A program made the position numbers and the translations under genes. Source: Aeribacillus composti (GTDB taxonomy: Bacteria; Bacillota; Bacilli; Bacillales; Aeribacillaceae). From it: a DNA stretch of 64,000 nucleotides. Below are positions 8,517 to 17,751 of this stretch, piece after piece. The stretch is taken from positions 62,001 through 126,000 of the forward strand of contig NZ_VISS01000004.1 in NCBI RefSeq assembly GCF_007827555.1. The letters run 5' to 3'. The notes under the pieces are model-generated. The model was not told the DNA's origin. It saw only the letters and a program-made list of their open reading frames with translations, and did no database searches. Positions within the stretch are counted from its first letter, which is position 1. The number at the start of each line of letters is the position of its first letter.

Positions 8517-8705
8517 ATGTTGAGAAAATTCATCAAATCGTTTTTAGGCCATCGCCCTTACCATTATTCCAGCAGCAGCCACTACCACAAAAAGCATTAT
8601 CCTAAGTCAAAATACAAACATGATCCAACTTCTTACGGCCATCATTATTATAAAAGAAAACATCGATCTGGGTTTGGATTCTTTTCCGGTTCGTATAGCA
8701 GCTGA
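8517..8705 (+). CDS. His/Tyr/Ser/Lys-rich 62-residue peptide, first gene of kinase-spo0M operon
   Basis: A low-complexity basic peptide: after MLRKFIKSFLGHRP come stretches of Tyr, His, Ser and Lys (YHYSSSSHYHKKHYPKSK), ending GFGFFSGSYSS. No domain is recognised; the composition recalls small spore coat proteins. AAGGAGGGAAAAGGTGT precedes the ATG. Its stop codon TGA overlaps the ATG of the kinase gene by one base, so the two are translationally coupled. It could be a substrate or anchor for the kinase, but this is inference from position and its many Ser/Tyr residues. Confidence 0.7.
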   Translation: MLRKFIKSFLGHRPYHYSSSSHYHKKHYPKSKYKHDPTSYGHHYYKRKHRSGFGFFSGSYSS

Positions 8706-9517
8706 TGATGGAAGTTTGGAAAAAGTTTTGGAAGCCGTTTCCGCTTTGGGGTGAGCGGCTGCATAAACCAGGATCTGTTATCGAACGATACGTAGTCCAA
8801 AAATTTTTAGGAGTAGGGAGCTACGGAATCACGTATCTTGCAGAAGACTTGTCCACACATCAAAAAGTCGTTTTGAAGCAGCTCCGAAAGCGAAGAAAAA
8901 CAACGGGTGAACGGCCTTTTCAAAAAGAAAGGGAAATATTGCAAAAATTAAGTCATCCTGCCGTTCCAGCTTTATACGCTGAAATCAATGACGGTAGCCA
9001 TCAATATCTTGTCATGGAATATAAAGAAGGGCTAACATTTGAGCAATTAATCTTTCAATTTGGAAAAAAATATTCCGAAAAAGATGCTTTTCATTATTTA
9101 ACAAAAATTCTCGAAGTTGTCCAGTATATACATGATCAAAACGTTGTCCACCGTGATTTAAGAATACCGAACATTCTTCTTTACAACGACAGTATTTCCA
9201 TCATTGATTTTGGCTTGTCCCGTTTGATTACAGATGAAGAAGAGGAGAGTTTTCATAAATGGGAGCCGGAAAAGCAAAGGATGCGTAAAATTAGCTTTCA
9301 GACGGATTTTTATGCGCTGGGGCATTTCGTATTGTTTTTGCTTTATTCATCATTTGATCAAAGGGGAAAAAAAGAAAAAAGTTGGGAAGAGGAGCTAGAT
9401 ATTTCCGTAGAATCAAAGAATATTATAAAAAAGCTGTTTGGAATGGATGGTTCATACAGATCAGCAGAGGAGATTCTAGAGGAAATTCAGAAAAATTCCG
9501 AAATAGGGGGAGAATAA
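8705..9517 (+). CDS. Hanks-type (eukaryotic-like) protein kinase, soluble
   Basis: A 270-residue single-domain kinase with all catalytic landmarks: glycine loop GVGSYG (about 36-41), ATP lysine in VVLKQL (about 58), catalytic HRDLRIPN (149-156) and metal-binding DFG (168-170). It has no transmembrane helix and no extracellular PASTA sensor, unlike PrkC; the size is closer to B. subtilis YbdM. It overlaps the upstream peptide gene by one base and abuts spo0M directly (TAA then ATG). The start is ATG 8705 or ATG 8708. The targets are unknown; operon structure suggests a link to sporulation. Confidence 0.85.
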   Translation: MMEVWKKFWKPFPLWGERLHKPGSVIERYVVQKFLGVGSYGITYLAEDLSTHQKVVLKQLRKRRKTTGERPFQKEREILQKLSHPAVPALYAEINDGSHQYLVMEYKEGLTFEQLIFQFGKKYSEKDAFHYLTKILEVVQYIHDQNVVHRDLRIPNILLYNDSISIIDFGLSRLITDEEEESFHKWEPEKQRMRKISFQTDFYALGHFVLFLLYSSFDQRGKKEKSWEEELDISVESKNIIKKLFGMDGSYRSAEEILEEIQKNSEIGGE

Positions 9518-10288
9518 ATGTCTCTATTTAATAAAATTTTCGCGGGCATTGGGATTGGAGCGGCAAAAGTAGATACGAAGCTTACCTCCTCAACGTTCTA
9601 TCCCGGCGAAGAGGTGAAAGGCATTGTTGTCATTAATGGAGGAAACGTTGAACAAAAAATTGACGAAATTTACTTGTCCGTTCTTACGCATTATATAAAA
9701 GAAGTAGATGATCGTAGAGAGAAGAGGCAAGCAGAAATCGCTAAAATACAAATCAATAAACCTTTCGTCATACTGCCGAATGAAACGAAAGAAATTCCGT
9801 TTTCATTTCAGCTTCCGCTTGATACTCCAATTACTATCGGAGCATCCAAAGTATGGATTCATACCGGATTGGATATTAAAGGAGCGATCGATCCGAAAGA
9901 TACGGACTATATCGACGTTGTTCCCGGCGGCTTAATGAAGGAAGTATTAAACAGTATAAACCGAATCGGATTTAAGCTCCTTCAAGTTGAAAATGAAGCA
10001 GCGCCATATCGTTTAAGAAAAAGGCTACCGTTCATTCAAGAGTTTGAATTTTATCCGACTTCCGGTCCATTTAGAGGCCGTTTAAAGGAGCTTGAAATTG
10101 TTTTCTATTCGATAGGCGAACACGATATTGAAATGATTATGGAAATTGACCGAAGAGCAAGAGGACTTTCCGGGTTTCTCGCCGAAGCGCTAGATTTGGA
10201 TGAAAGCTACGTTGGAGTTCGTGTAAGCAGGCAGGACGTGCCGAATCTTGATAGCAAGCTTATCAATATCATTCGCCAATATAGCTGA
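9518..10288 (+). CDS. spo0M: Sporulation-control protein Spo0M (arrestin-like)
   Basis: A 256-residue Spo0M homologue. The N-terminus MSLFNKIFAGIGIGAAKVD and the following beta-rich arrestin-like fold (YPGEEVKGIVVINGG, PFSFQLPLDTPITIGASKVW) are characteristic. In B. subtilis Spo0M modulates sporulation and localises to septa and poles. AGGGGGAGAATAA directly precedes the ATG, which follows the kinase stop codon without a gap. Sharing an operon with a protein kinase is not the B. subtilis arrangement as I know it. Confidence 0.92.
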   Translation: MSLFNKIFAGIGIGAAKVDTKLTSSTFYPGEEVKGIVVINGGNVEQKIDEIYLSVLTHYIKEVDDRREKRQAEIAKIQINKPFVILPNETKEIPFSFQLPLDTPITIGASKVWIHTGLDIKGAIDPKDTDYIDVVPGGLMKEVLNSINRIGFKLLQVENEAAPYRLRKRLPFIQEFEFYPTSGPFRGRLKELEIVFYSIGEHDIEMIMEIDRRARGLSGFLAEALDLDESYVGVRVSRQDVPNLDSKLINIIRQYS

Positions 10289-10884
10289 TAAACAAGGAGA
10301 GCCTAGTTTTTTGTATGAAAATTTTACAATCATGTCCAATTTAAAAGGCTGTTGTCATAAAATCCGACGGGGAATAGAATCAGTCGGTTATGGCGTAAGT
10401 CGGTGTATAACAAAGCTCTCATATTAGCGACAACGGAGAAGACTATTCCGTTTAGAAAAGCTGTCAAAGTAGCTGTGCAGTCAAATTACGCGGCATTTTT
10501 AACTAGCTAAATTTGATAAAATCGGACCAACCCAAAATGGGAGGAAGAGGGCGCATTAAGGCTGCGAAAATGGAAGGGGTGTTGGGCAGCACATATCGTC
10601 ACCCCTCTGTTTTTGCTGCTCAGAAATAGAAGCCAGCTATCAAAAATTTATGGCGATGAAGAACTTAAAAATCAAAGCTCTCTATGTATATAAAGACGGA
10701 AGGAAATGTATCCAGTTCACACACTCTCTTGAAAAGATGAATGAACGGATTTATCAATGCGCGGCAACAGTAAACTTCTTAACTTGAATAAGAAAATACC
10801 AGCAGCACGCAAAGGAAATTCTCCTCCACCTTATTAAAAGGCGGCCATCACTACTATTTAACATCAAAAAGAAGCATCATTCTT
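10289..10884. other. Intergenic stretch, decayed sequence with one hairpin
   Basis: About 600 bases without a convincing gene. AGGGGTG and CACCCCT (10575-10606), followed by CTGTTTTT, could form a terminator. Short fragments look like remains of coding sequence with many stops, but I cannot name them. Confidence 0.4.
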
Positions 10885-11082
10885 TTATTGCTTTGCTCGG
10901 TTAATTTTACTATTGTTCATGAACCCATAAATAGTTAAGAAAACAAAAAATATACATAAGACTGTAAAAGTGATGCTATAACCTATATTATGTTCGCTGT
11001 AATTGTCATAAGCAAACATCCCCAACACGATCGAATTGATCAACAAATTTAATAGTATGAATGGATGTATTTTTTTATCCAC
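10885..11082 (-). CDS. Small two-helix membrane protein, unknown function
   Basis: About 65 residues with two membrane helices (FILLNLLINSIVLGMFAY, SITFTVLCIFFVFLTIYGFM) and a polar tail. A GGGGAGGTGG ribosome-binding site on the minus strand favours GTG 11082 as start; a TTG at 11103 overlaps that site and is unlikely. It is divergent from yodM. The family is not recognised. Confidence 0.55.
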   Translation of the reverse strand: MDKKIHPFILLNLLINSIVLGMFAYDNYSEHNIGYSITFTVLCIFFVFLTIYGFMNNSKINRAKQ

Positions 11083-11290
11083 TGTTTTCCACCACCTCCC
11101 CAACTATCATTCTATCATAGGTTTCAGCAAAAATTGTTTCGAATATCAGCGATAAAAAGAATAAGACGTTTTAAACGATTTGCGTTTTTCCTATTTTTTA
11201 CTATACTAAGAAATACAACGAAACGAAGGGAGGAAAAAGCGATTACCTTTCCCACTTTCGCTAAAAAGTGGCATATCTTCGCTGCCTTAG

Positions 11291-11893
11291 ATGAATAAAA
11301 CATATATATTTTTCATCCTGCTTTTTTATTTTCTAACGAGTTCCTTTGCGATTAAAAATGAGACAGTTCGCCATGTTGACGATACAATTGTTCAATCAAT
11401 CGAAGGGGTTCGAAATGATCCATTCACTTCCATTATGTTCTTTTTTACAGAAATTGGTTCATATCATATTCTTCTCCCTGTCACTATTTTCATAAGTATT
11501 TATTATATATTTCGAAAAAAATGGATCACGTTCATTATTCTTTACATAAATTTATACGGAGTTCGTTGGATGAATGAAATGATAAAAGAAATGGTGAAAA
11601 GAGAGCGCCCTGATTTTGATCGACTGACCGATATTTCCGGCTACAGTTTTCCAAGCGGTCATACGATGAATTCAACAGCTGTCTACGGTTTGATCGCTTA
11701 TTTAATCAGCACCCGCATAAAAAAAGGAAAGCGGGTCGTTTTTGCTGTTTCCAGTATTTTATGTCTGTTGATTGGATTAAGCAGAATTTATTTGGGAGTT
11801 CACTATTTAACAGATGTTTTGGCGGGATTTGCGGTTGGATTGTGCTGGCTTATGTTTATCTTGACAATATCAGAAAAGGTTCGACAAAAGTAG
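11291..11893 (+). CDS. yodM: PAP2-family lipid phosphatase YodM
   Basis: A 200-residue membrane phosphatase of the PAP2 superfamily, predicted to act on undecaprenyl- or phosphatidyl-type phosphates at the membrane. The three signature motifs are present: KEMVKRERP (KxxxxxxRP), PSGHT, and SRIYLGVHYLTDVLAG (SRxxxxxHxxxD). Six hydrophobic segments are visible. The ribosome-binding site before ATG 11291 is poor. It sits next to yodL, as in B. subtilis. Confidence 0.9.
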   Translation: MNKTYIFFILLFYFLTSSFAIKNETVRHVDDTIVQSIEGVRNDPFTSIMFFFTEIGSYHILLPVTIFISIYYIFRKKWITFIILYINLYGVRWMNEMIKEMVKRERPDFDRLTDISGYSFPSGHTMNSTAVYGLIAYLISTRIKKGKRVVFAVSSILCLLIGLSRIYLGVHYLTDVLAGFAVGLCWLMFILTISEKVRQK

Positions 11894-11966
11894 TTGACAT
11901 TCGCAGCAGGAATTCCCTCCATTGACAGCAAATAAGTTTGGAAAATTGTATTTGGAGGGGACAAGG

Positions 11967-12281
11967 TTGGCACTGAATCTTCTTAAATTGTCTAATCCAT
12001 CGACCGATTATGATGTGACGATCTTTCAAACACCAAACATCGGGGAGAAAAAAGGGTATCGGCCCGTATACCGCTTAACTGTCCGTGCAAAAAATCATCA
12101 GGAAGTGCTCAAAAAAATTTTTCGGAAATTTAATATTTCGGAAGCGATCCCTCCGGATTATAACGGACGTTATATTTGGACAGGAGACATTGTTTTTATT
12201 GATGAAGGAAAAAATGGAACAAAGTATTATAAATTAGTGACCGGCGGGTGGAAAAAAATTCACCGCATTCACGTCCGGTGA
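11967..12281 (+). CDS. yodL: YodL-like protein
   Basis: A 104-residue protein with the YodL features YDVTIFQTPNIGEKKGYRPV, FNISEAIPPDYNGRYI and GDIVFIDEGK. Its function is not firmly known. TTG 11967 follows TTGGAGGGG at good spacing, so I prefer it to the upstream TTG at 11922, which has no ribosome-binding site. It lies between yodM and deoD, as in B. subtilis. Confidence 0.85.
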   Translation: MALNLLKLSNPSTDYDVTIFQTPNIGEKKGYRPVYRLTVRAKNHQEVLKKIFRKFNISEAIPPDYNGRYIWTGDIVFIDEGKNGTKYYKLVTGGWKKIHRIHVR

Positions 12282-12378
12282 TTGGAGGATGCAAAATATG
12301 CTGCACGGATTCTCATGAAAAATCTGCTATGTTATGATAATATTACTTCAATTATTTTAAATGAAGGGGCTTGATAAC

Positions 12379-13083
12379 ATGAGCATTCATATTGGTGCGA
12401 AAAAAGACGAGATTGCTGACAAAATATTGCTTCCCGGTGATCCCCTTCGGGCCAAATATATTGCGGAAACTTTTTTGGAAAATGCTGTATGCTACAACAA
12501 AGTTCGAGGAATGTACGGTTTTACCGGAACTTACAAAGGAAAGCGCATCTCTGTCCAAGGAACAGGAATGGGGGTTCCATCGATTTCGATTTACATTCAT
12601 GAACTCATGCAAGAGTACGATGTGCAAACGCTTATTCGCGTTGGCTCCTGCGGTTCCATTCAAAAAGACGTCCACATCAGAGACTGCATTTTAGCTATGA
12701 GCGCATCAACGAATTCCCAAATGAACCGCATAACGTTTGGCTCTGTTGATTATGCGCCTACCGCTAATTTTGATTTGTTGAAAAAAGCTTATGATGCTGC
12801 AGTATCAAAAGGAATCGACGTCAAAGTCGGAAGCGTGTTCACGACGGATTTATTCTATAATGATCAAGCGGAGCACGAAAAATGGGCTGAATACGGAATT
12901 TTGGCACTTGAAATGGAAACGGCTGCTCTTTATACACTTGCTGCGAAATTCGGCAGAAGAGCATTATCTGTTTTAACGGTCAGCGACCATGTCCTGACTG
13001 GGGAAGAAACATCTGCTGCCGAAAGGGAATCGACCTTTAACGAAATGGTTGAAATCGCTCTTGAAGCTGCTATACAGGAATAA
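12379..13083 (+). CDS. deoD: Purine nucleoside phosphorylase DeoD
   Basis: A 234-residue hexameric purine nucleoside phosphorylase that splits (deoxy)inosine, guanosine and adenosine into base and ribose-1-phosphate. The start [13 protein letters not shown], the phosphate-binding [10 protein letters not shown] and RVGSCG, the substrate-binding EMETAAL and the catalytic aspartate in VSDHVLTGE are all seen. ATG 12379 is chosen over ATG 12361 because AAGGGG precedes it and the homologues begin there. A terminator follows. Confidence 0.96.
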   Translation: MSIHIGAKKDEIADKILLPGDPLRAKYIAETFLENAVCYNKVRGMYGFTGTYKGKRISVQGTGMGVPSISIYIHELMQEYDVQTLIRVGSCGSIQKDVHIRDCILAMSASTNSQMNRITFGSVDYAPTANFDLLKKAYDAAVSKGIDVKVGSVFTTDLFYNDQAEHEKWAEYGILALEMETAALYTLAAKFGRRALSVLTVSDHVLTGEETSAAERESTFNEMVEIALEAAIQE

Positions 13084-13085
13084 CA

Positions 13086-13113
13086 CGGCATGTGCGGCGT
13101 CATGCCGCTTTTT
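13086..13113 (+). terminator. Rho-independent terminator of deoD
   Basis: CGGCATG and CATGCCG form a perfect seven-pair stem followed by CTTTTTATTTTT. Confidence 0.82.
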
Positions 13114-13319
13114 ATTTTTAAAAACATGTTCACAAAAAATGAAGGGAACGGCTTAGCTCCATTTATTACATCCACTCTCTTGTTTTAGAATTTGAAAGAT
13201 CGTCATCTGCTCCTTTCTTTTATTGAACGTTATGATAAGTTATAATGTAAGAACCGTTTTTCTTCTGTTTGGACAAGTGTTAAAATAGGAGTGAGAGATT
13301 ATACAAGGTGGGAATTTTT

Positions 13320-14159
13320 ATGCATAAAATCATCGCAGTCACGATTCTTGCAGCTTTGATGCTTGCCGGATGCTCAATGCCATTTGATAAGCTTCCCTTT
13401 TTTCATGGAAGCGACTATGTTGAAGAGAATGAACCGCAAGCAAAAACAGTAGAAAACAAAGAACTCGTCCAAACAACGGAAAAAACCGTCCAAACAGAAC
13501 AAATTGATCCGGAATTTTTGCTTGAGGAGCAATATTTTAATGTCGTACAAACGGTTAACGGTCAACCCGTTATTCAAAATCCTGACAATATTTTAGTTCT
13601 TGTCAATAAAGATTTTTTCCTTCCTGTCGACTATAAACCAAATGATTTGACAGTGCCAAACATACAGTTTTCATTCGGGGACGCGGATGTTCCGAAGCGT
13701 TATTTGCGCAAGGAAGCAGCTGCGGCACTTGAACAGCTTTTTCTAGCTGCGAAAAAAGACGGCGTGATTCTTTTCGGAGCCTCAGGCTTTCGTTCGTACG
13801 ATCGGCAGGTTGAGCTGTTTGAAGCAGAAAAAAAACAAAAAGGGGAGCAAAAAGCAGTTCAAGCAGTAGCAAAACCTGGTCAAAGTGAGCATCAGACAGG
13901 GTTATCTATTGATGTGACGAGTGAAAGTGTAGATTTTCAAATTACTGAAAAATTTGGGGAAACGAAGGAAGGAAAATGGCTTCAACAAAACGCCCATAAA
14001 TTTGGCTATATTATCCGCTATCCGAAAGGGAAAGAAGCGATCACAAAATATAAGTATGAGCCTTGGCATATTCGCTACGTTGGAAAGAAAGCTGCAAAAG
14101 TCATATATGAAAATAATTTAACACTTGAAGAATATTTCCAAAAAGTAAAGAAAATTTAA
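13320..14159 (+). CDS. yodJ: Lipoprotein carboxypeptidase YodJ (VanY/DacB-like M15 peptidase)
   Basis: A 279-residue lipoprotein that trims peptidoglycan stem peptides outside the membrane. The signal peptide ends in the lipobox LAGC, with the lipidated cysteine at residue 18. The M15B zinc motifs follow: ASGFRSYDRQ, SEHQTGLSIDV (SxHxxGxxxD) and EPWHIRYVG. A polar linker rich in Glu/Lys/Thr separates the anchor from the domain. ATG 13320 follows AAGGTGGG; the GTG at 13308 overlaps that site. ctpA follows, as in B. subtilis. Confidence 0.92.
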   Translation: MHKIIAVTILAALMLAGCSMPFDKLPFFHGSDYVEENEPQAKTVENKELVQTTEKTVQTEQIDPEFLLEEQYFNVVQTVNGQPVIQNPDNILVLVNKDFFLPVDYKPNDLTVPNIQFSFGDADVPKRYLRKEAAAALEQLFLAAKKDGVILFGASGFRSYDRQVELFEAEKKQKGEQKAVQAVAKPGQSEHQTGLSIDVTSESVDFQITEKFGETKEGKWLQQNAHKFGYIIRYPKGKEAITKYKYEPWHIRYVGKKAAKVIYENNLTLEEYFQKVKKI

Positions 14160-14169
14160 CCGAAGCTCT

Positions 14170-14195
14170 CCCGCTGAAGCGGGATTGATTTTTTC
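14170..14195 (+). terminator. Rho-independent terminator of yodJ
   Basis: CCCGCT-GA-AGCGGG with a GATTGATTTTTT tail, just after the yodJ stop. Confidence 0.78.
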
Positions 14196-14333
14196 ATAAA
14201 CAAGAGATGAAGGATGAAAGAGCGTTGATTTAACGTTTTGACTTGCCATTTCTTTGCCGACAGAAACACATAGATCGTTTGACGATATTGTAATTGTCGG
14301 ACATAATGAAATGGATGGATTAAAGGGGGAGTT

Positions 14334-15728
14334 GTGTTGTATATTAAAAAACGAAATTTTTTCATCGCAATTGTACTGACGGTCATAATAACTTGCGGTT
14401 TTACGCTCACATTACTCAACTTTACGTCAGCATCTGAAAAAGAAAATGATAGTTTTGAGAAGCTTTATTCAGCATATGATACGTTAAAGCAAGAATATTA
14501 TAAAAAAATAGATGATGAAAAATTGGTAGAAGGTGCTGTCAAAGGGATGGTAGAATCTCTCGACGACCCGTATACGTCATATATGGATTTGAAAGAATCA
14601 GAAGGATTTGAAGAAAATATATCTTCAAGCTTTGAAGGAATCGGTGCAGAAGTAACAGAGACGAACGGTTATATCATGATCGTCTCACCGATAAAAGGCT
14701 CGCCTGCCGAGAAAGCAGGGTTGAAGCCGAGAGATAAAATTTTAAAAGTTGACAATAAAAGTGTTGAAGGAATGTCTGTGAATGAAGCGGTATCTCTTAT
14801 TCGGGGCGAAAAAGGAACGAAAGTAAGCCTTGAAATTGAACGGGATGGCGTCGGCACGCTGACCTTTACGATTACAAGAGATACGATTCCGATTGAAACA
14901 GTTTATAGTGAAGTAGTAGAAAATAAAATTGGAAAAATACAAATCACAAAATTTTCCGAGAACACTGGAAAAGAATTGGCAGATGCATTGACAGAGCTGA
15001 AGGAGAAAAAAGTAAAAGGAATTGTCCTCGATTTAAGACAAAATCCTGGGGGACTGATGGACCAAGCCATAACGATGTCAAATATGTTTGTAGACAAAGG
15101 CAAAAAGATTTTGCAAGTTGAAGCAAAAGACGGATCAAAGGATATTTATAAAGCGGAAAATCAACCCATCGTTGATGTTCCGGTCGTAGTCATCACAGAT
15201 AATGGAACAGCCAGCGCAGCCGAAATTATGGCCGCGGCTTTGAACGAATCGGAGGGAATTCCGATTGTAGGAGAAAAAACGTTCGGAAAAGGAACCGTTC
15301 AAAGCGCTAAAACGTTTGAAGACGGTTCGTCGATGAAATATACGATTGCCAAATGGCTGACACCTTCAGGCAAATGGATTCACGAAAAAGGAATAGAACC
15401 TCAATATAAAGTGACTTTGCCTGAATATGCTCATTTACCATATTTAAATCCGGAAAAAACGTTGCAGGAAGGCGACGTTTCAACAGAAGTGAAAACAGCT
15501 GAGAAAATGCTTCAAGCTTTAGGCTATAAAACAGATGTGGACGGATATTTTGATAAAGCATTAAAAAATACTGTTGTTGCTTTCCAAAGAGACCATCAAT
15601 TAAAACAAACGGGGAAAATCTCACAAGATACGACAATCAAACTGATGGATTTAGTAAGAGAAAAAATTGAAAAAAATGATACCCAAATGAAAAAAGCAAT
15701 TGAAGTATTGAAATCGAAGATGGAATAA
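14334..15728 (+). CDS. ctpA: Carboxyl-terminal processing serine protease CtpA
   Basis: A 464-residue S41 protease anchored by an N-terminal helix (FFIAIVLTVIITCGFTLTLL). It has a PDZ domain near residues 95-175 (GIGAEV, KAGLKPRDKIL). The protease domain has the catalytic serine in DNGTASAAEI and lysine in FGKGTVQ. A peptidoglycan-binding domain lies at 380-440 (EVKTAEKMLQALGYKTDVDG). GTG 14334 or TTG 14337 is the start; AAAGGGGGA lies just upstream, and TTG has the better spacing. Next to yodJ, as in B. subtilis. Confidence 0.92.
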   Translation: MLYIKKRNFFIAIVLTVIITCGFTLTLLNFTSASEKENDSFEKLYSAYDTLKQEYYKKIDDEKLVEGAVKGMVESLDDPYTSYMDLKESEGFEENISSSFEGIGAEVTETNGYIMIVSPIKGSPAEKAGLKPRDKILKVDNKSVEGMSVNEAVSLIRGEKGTKVSLEIERDGVGTLTFTITRDTIPIETVYSEVVENKIGKIQITKFSENTGKELADALTELKEKKVKGIVLDLRQNPGGLMDQAITMSNMFVDKGKKILQVEAKDGSKDIYKAENQPIVDVPVVVITDNGTASAAEIMAAALNESEGIPIVGEKTFGKGTVQSAKTFEDGSSMKYTIAKWLTPSGKWIHEKGIEPQYKVTLPEYAHLPYLNPEKTLQEGDVSTEVKTAEKMLQALGYKTDVDGYFDKALKNTVVAFQRDHQLKQTGKISQDTTIKLMDLVREKIEKNDTQMKKAIEVLKSKME

Positions 15729-15737
15729 AATTGACAG

Positions 15738-15770
15738 CAGCGGCTTGGTCTTCCGGCCGCCTTCTTTATT
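15738..15770 (+). terminator. Likely terminator after ctpA
   Basis: AGCGGC and GCCGC form a stem followed by CTTCTTTATTTT, ten bases after the stop. Confidence 0.55.
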
Positions 15771-16265
15771 TTCAGATTTGTTCAAGCATATTGTTGACAT
15801 TGAAAGGACTTTATTTAGGGAAAGTCCTGTTGCAAAAGCTTTACTTAACTGATTTTTTCTATACGATGAAGCAAGAGGGAATGATTGCTAATACAACTAA
15901 GGCATCCAAATATATGTAAAGTGATCGCAAATAAAAAAGGGCAAGTGACAAATATTTTGCTTTTAAATTCTTGCCTACCTTCTTCACTTTTCATTTCATT
16001 TTAGAAAATTTAATAATCATAGACCTCCCTATCGTTCTGACATTTTCATTTCATTTTTGTTGAGCTTTCATATAATGCGGCGAACGTTCGCTTCGATATT
16101 TTTGAATTGGTGTTATGAAAAGGGATTAAAGTAAAATGCGGAATCGGATTTGTCTGCATTTCATCTTCAGTTTCAGGAATATGTTGAAGATCCCTTTTGG
16201 CAGTGCGGAGTTTATCCATAAGAAAATTGGATGAGTGGAGGCTGGTTAACAAAACCGGCCTCATT
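15771..16265. other. Intergenic stretch between ctpA and the Hsp20-like gene
   Basis: About 500 bases. An 80-codon minus-strand frame (16046-16288) has no ribosome-binding site and no family resemblance, so I do not call it. The inverted repeat GAGGCTGGTT/AACCGGCCTC at 16240-16262 may be the transcription end of the Hsp20-like gene, though its minus-strand side lacks a T run. Confidence 0.4.
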
Positions 16266-16679
16266 TTACTCAGATGGGAAAAGATCAATTTCCGTATAAT
16301 GATGATCTTTTAATTTAACGAATTTAATTTCAAGAATTCCGTCAGAAAAAACGGCTTTTGTCCCTTTTCTTTTCACAGGTGCAGGAAATACAAATTTTTT
16401 TTGTTGATTTTTTTCCGGATAATTCATAAGATGCAAATGGTGTTGGTTATGTTGGATTTTTATCATTTTTTTTAAATCATCATTCATCGGAAGTTTAATA
16501 TAGATAAATTCATCTGTCTCATAAAATTCAGGTGAAGGAGGAGCTTCTTTATGATTCATAATAGGAAAAGGACTGGTGAATGGGAATTGCTCCGTATAGT
16601 GTGAACCAAACGCTTGCTTCATTACTTCCTGAATATATTGTTCAACATGTCCGGCATTCATGTTTTTCCAAAGATTCAT
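16266..16679 (-). CDS. Hsp20/alpha-crystallin-like protein, possibly spore-associated
   Basis: A 137-residue protein. Residues 50-135 fit an Hsp20-type beta sandwich (EFYETDEFIYIKLPM; near the end GTKAVFSDGILEIKFVKL). The usual A-x-x-x-N-G-x-L signature appears here as FSDGILEIKF. The N-terminal 45 residues are His/Pro rich. Several Bacillus spore coat or germination proteins (CotP and GerT types) have this small diverged Hsp20 form, so a spore role is plausible but not shown. GAGGGATG lies upstream of the ATG. Confidence 0.7.
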   Translation of the reverse strand: MNLWKNMNAGHVEQYIQEVMKQAFGSHYTEQFPFTSPFPIMNHKEAPPSPEFYETDEFIYIKLPMNDDLKKMIKIQHNQHHLHLMNYPEKNQQKKFVFPAPVKRKGTKAVFSDGILEIKFVKLKDHHYTEIDLFPSE

Positions 16680-16817
16680 TGCTCACACATCCCTCTTCGA
16701 CCCTAATTGTTACATTGTAATATATGACTGCTGCGGAAAGATCGTTCAAAACAATTTCTTGGAAAAAGCGATCGAAACAGAATATAATGTGTGATATGGG
16801 AAGGAAGATGATCTAGC

Positions 16818-17717
16818 ATGAGATCAGGAATCATGTATATTAGTCTATCTTATATTTTATGGGGGATATTCCCTATTTATTGGAAAGTATTAGATCATGT
16901 GTCATCTGAGGAAATTTTGGCTCATCGAATCATATGGTCTTTTGTTTTTGTGTTGCTGTTGCTTTTGTTCCAAAAACGATTTGCTGATTTTTTATATGAG
17001 TGCACAAAAATCGTTAAATCACCCAAGATTTTGTTAACGTTGGCTCTTTCATCCTTCTTAATCAGCGCCAATTGGTTTGTTTATATTTGGGCGGTGAATC
17101 ATGACCGTGTACTTGAGACAAGTCTTGGTTATTACATAAATCCATTGGTGAGCGTACTATTAGGAATGATCTTTTTGCATGAAAAATTAAACAAAGGGCA
17201 GCAGACCGCGTTTTTGTTTGCGGCTTTCGGAGTGCTCATATCAACTGTCCATTATGGCCATGTCCCGTGGACATCGCTTATTCTTGCGAGTACATTCGGG
17301 TTTTATGGACTGGCTAAAAAAGTGATAAAATTAGATTCTGCTTTTGGTCTGGCGCTTGAAACGTTTGTTGTGTTTCCAATTGGAATCATTTATGTGCTAT
17401 ACTTAGAATCGTTAGGAAGCAGTGTTTTTTTTGAATGGGATGCATCGACCAACTTTCTTCTAATGGGAACAGGCGTCATTACGGCGATCCCTTTATTGCT
17501 GTTTGCGAAAGGTACGCCTAAAATTCCGATGTATTTTCTCGGAGTCTTGCAATATATTGCGCCAACGATCACTTTTTTTCTCGGCGTTTTTCTTTACCAC
17601 GAGCCGTTTACTGTTGTAGAATTGATCACCTTTGTTTGCATTTGGACAGGCATCATCATTTTTACAATGAGTGAACCTTCTTTCAAAACGATATGGAAGA
17701 CTAGACTCTCAAAGTAA
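16818..17717 (+). CDS. rarD: RarD/EamA-family permease (YojE-like)
   Basis: A 299-residue, ten-helix drug/metabolite transporter of the RarD subgroup. The opening GIMYISLSYILWGIFPIYWK and the region NWFVYIWAVNHDRVLETSLG are typical of RarD. The substrate is not known. In B. subtilis the EamA gene yojE lies beside yojF and yojG; the same order is seen here with one small gene between. Confidence 0.88.
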   Translation: MRSGIMYISLSYILWGIFPIYWKVLDHVSSEEILAHRIIWSFVFVLLLLLFQKRFADFLYECTKIVKSPKILLTLALSSFLISANWFVYIWAVNHDRVLETSLGYYINPLVSVLLGMIFLHEKLNKGQQTAFLFAAFGVLISTVHYGHVPWTSLILASTFGFYGLAKKVIKLDSAFGLALETFVVFPIGIIYVLYLESLGSSVFFEWDASTNFLLMGTGVITAIPLLLFAKGTPKIPMYFLGVLQYIAPTITFFLGVFLYHEPFTVVELITFVCIWTGIIIFTMSEPSFKTIWKTRLSK

Positions 17718-17751
17718 CCTCATGCAAGCAGGTTCCTCGAGGTGAATAAAT

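Noticed and set aside
15731-15919. 62-codon frame after ctpA
   Set aside because: It starts in the likely ctpA terminator, has no ribosome-binding site and no recognisable product.
16046-16288. 80-codon minus-strand frame downstream of the Hsp20-like gene
   Set aside because: It overlaps the end of the Hsp20-like gene, has no ribosome-binding site and no family resemblance; an inverted repeat lies inside it.
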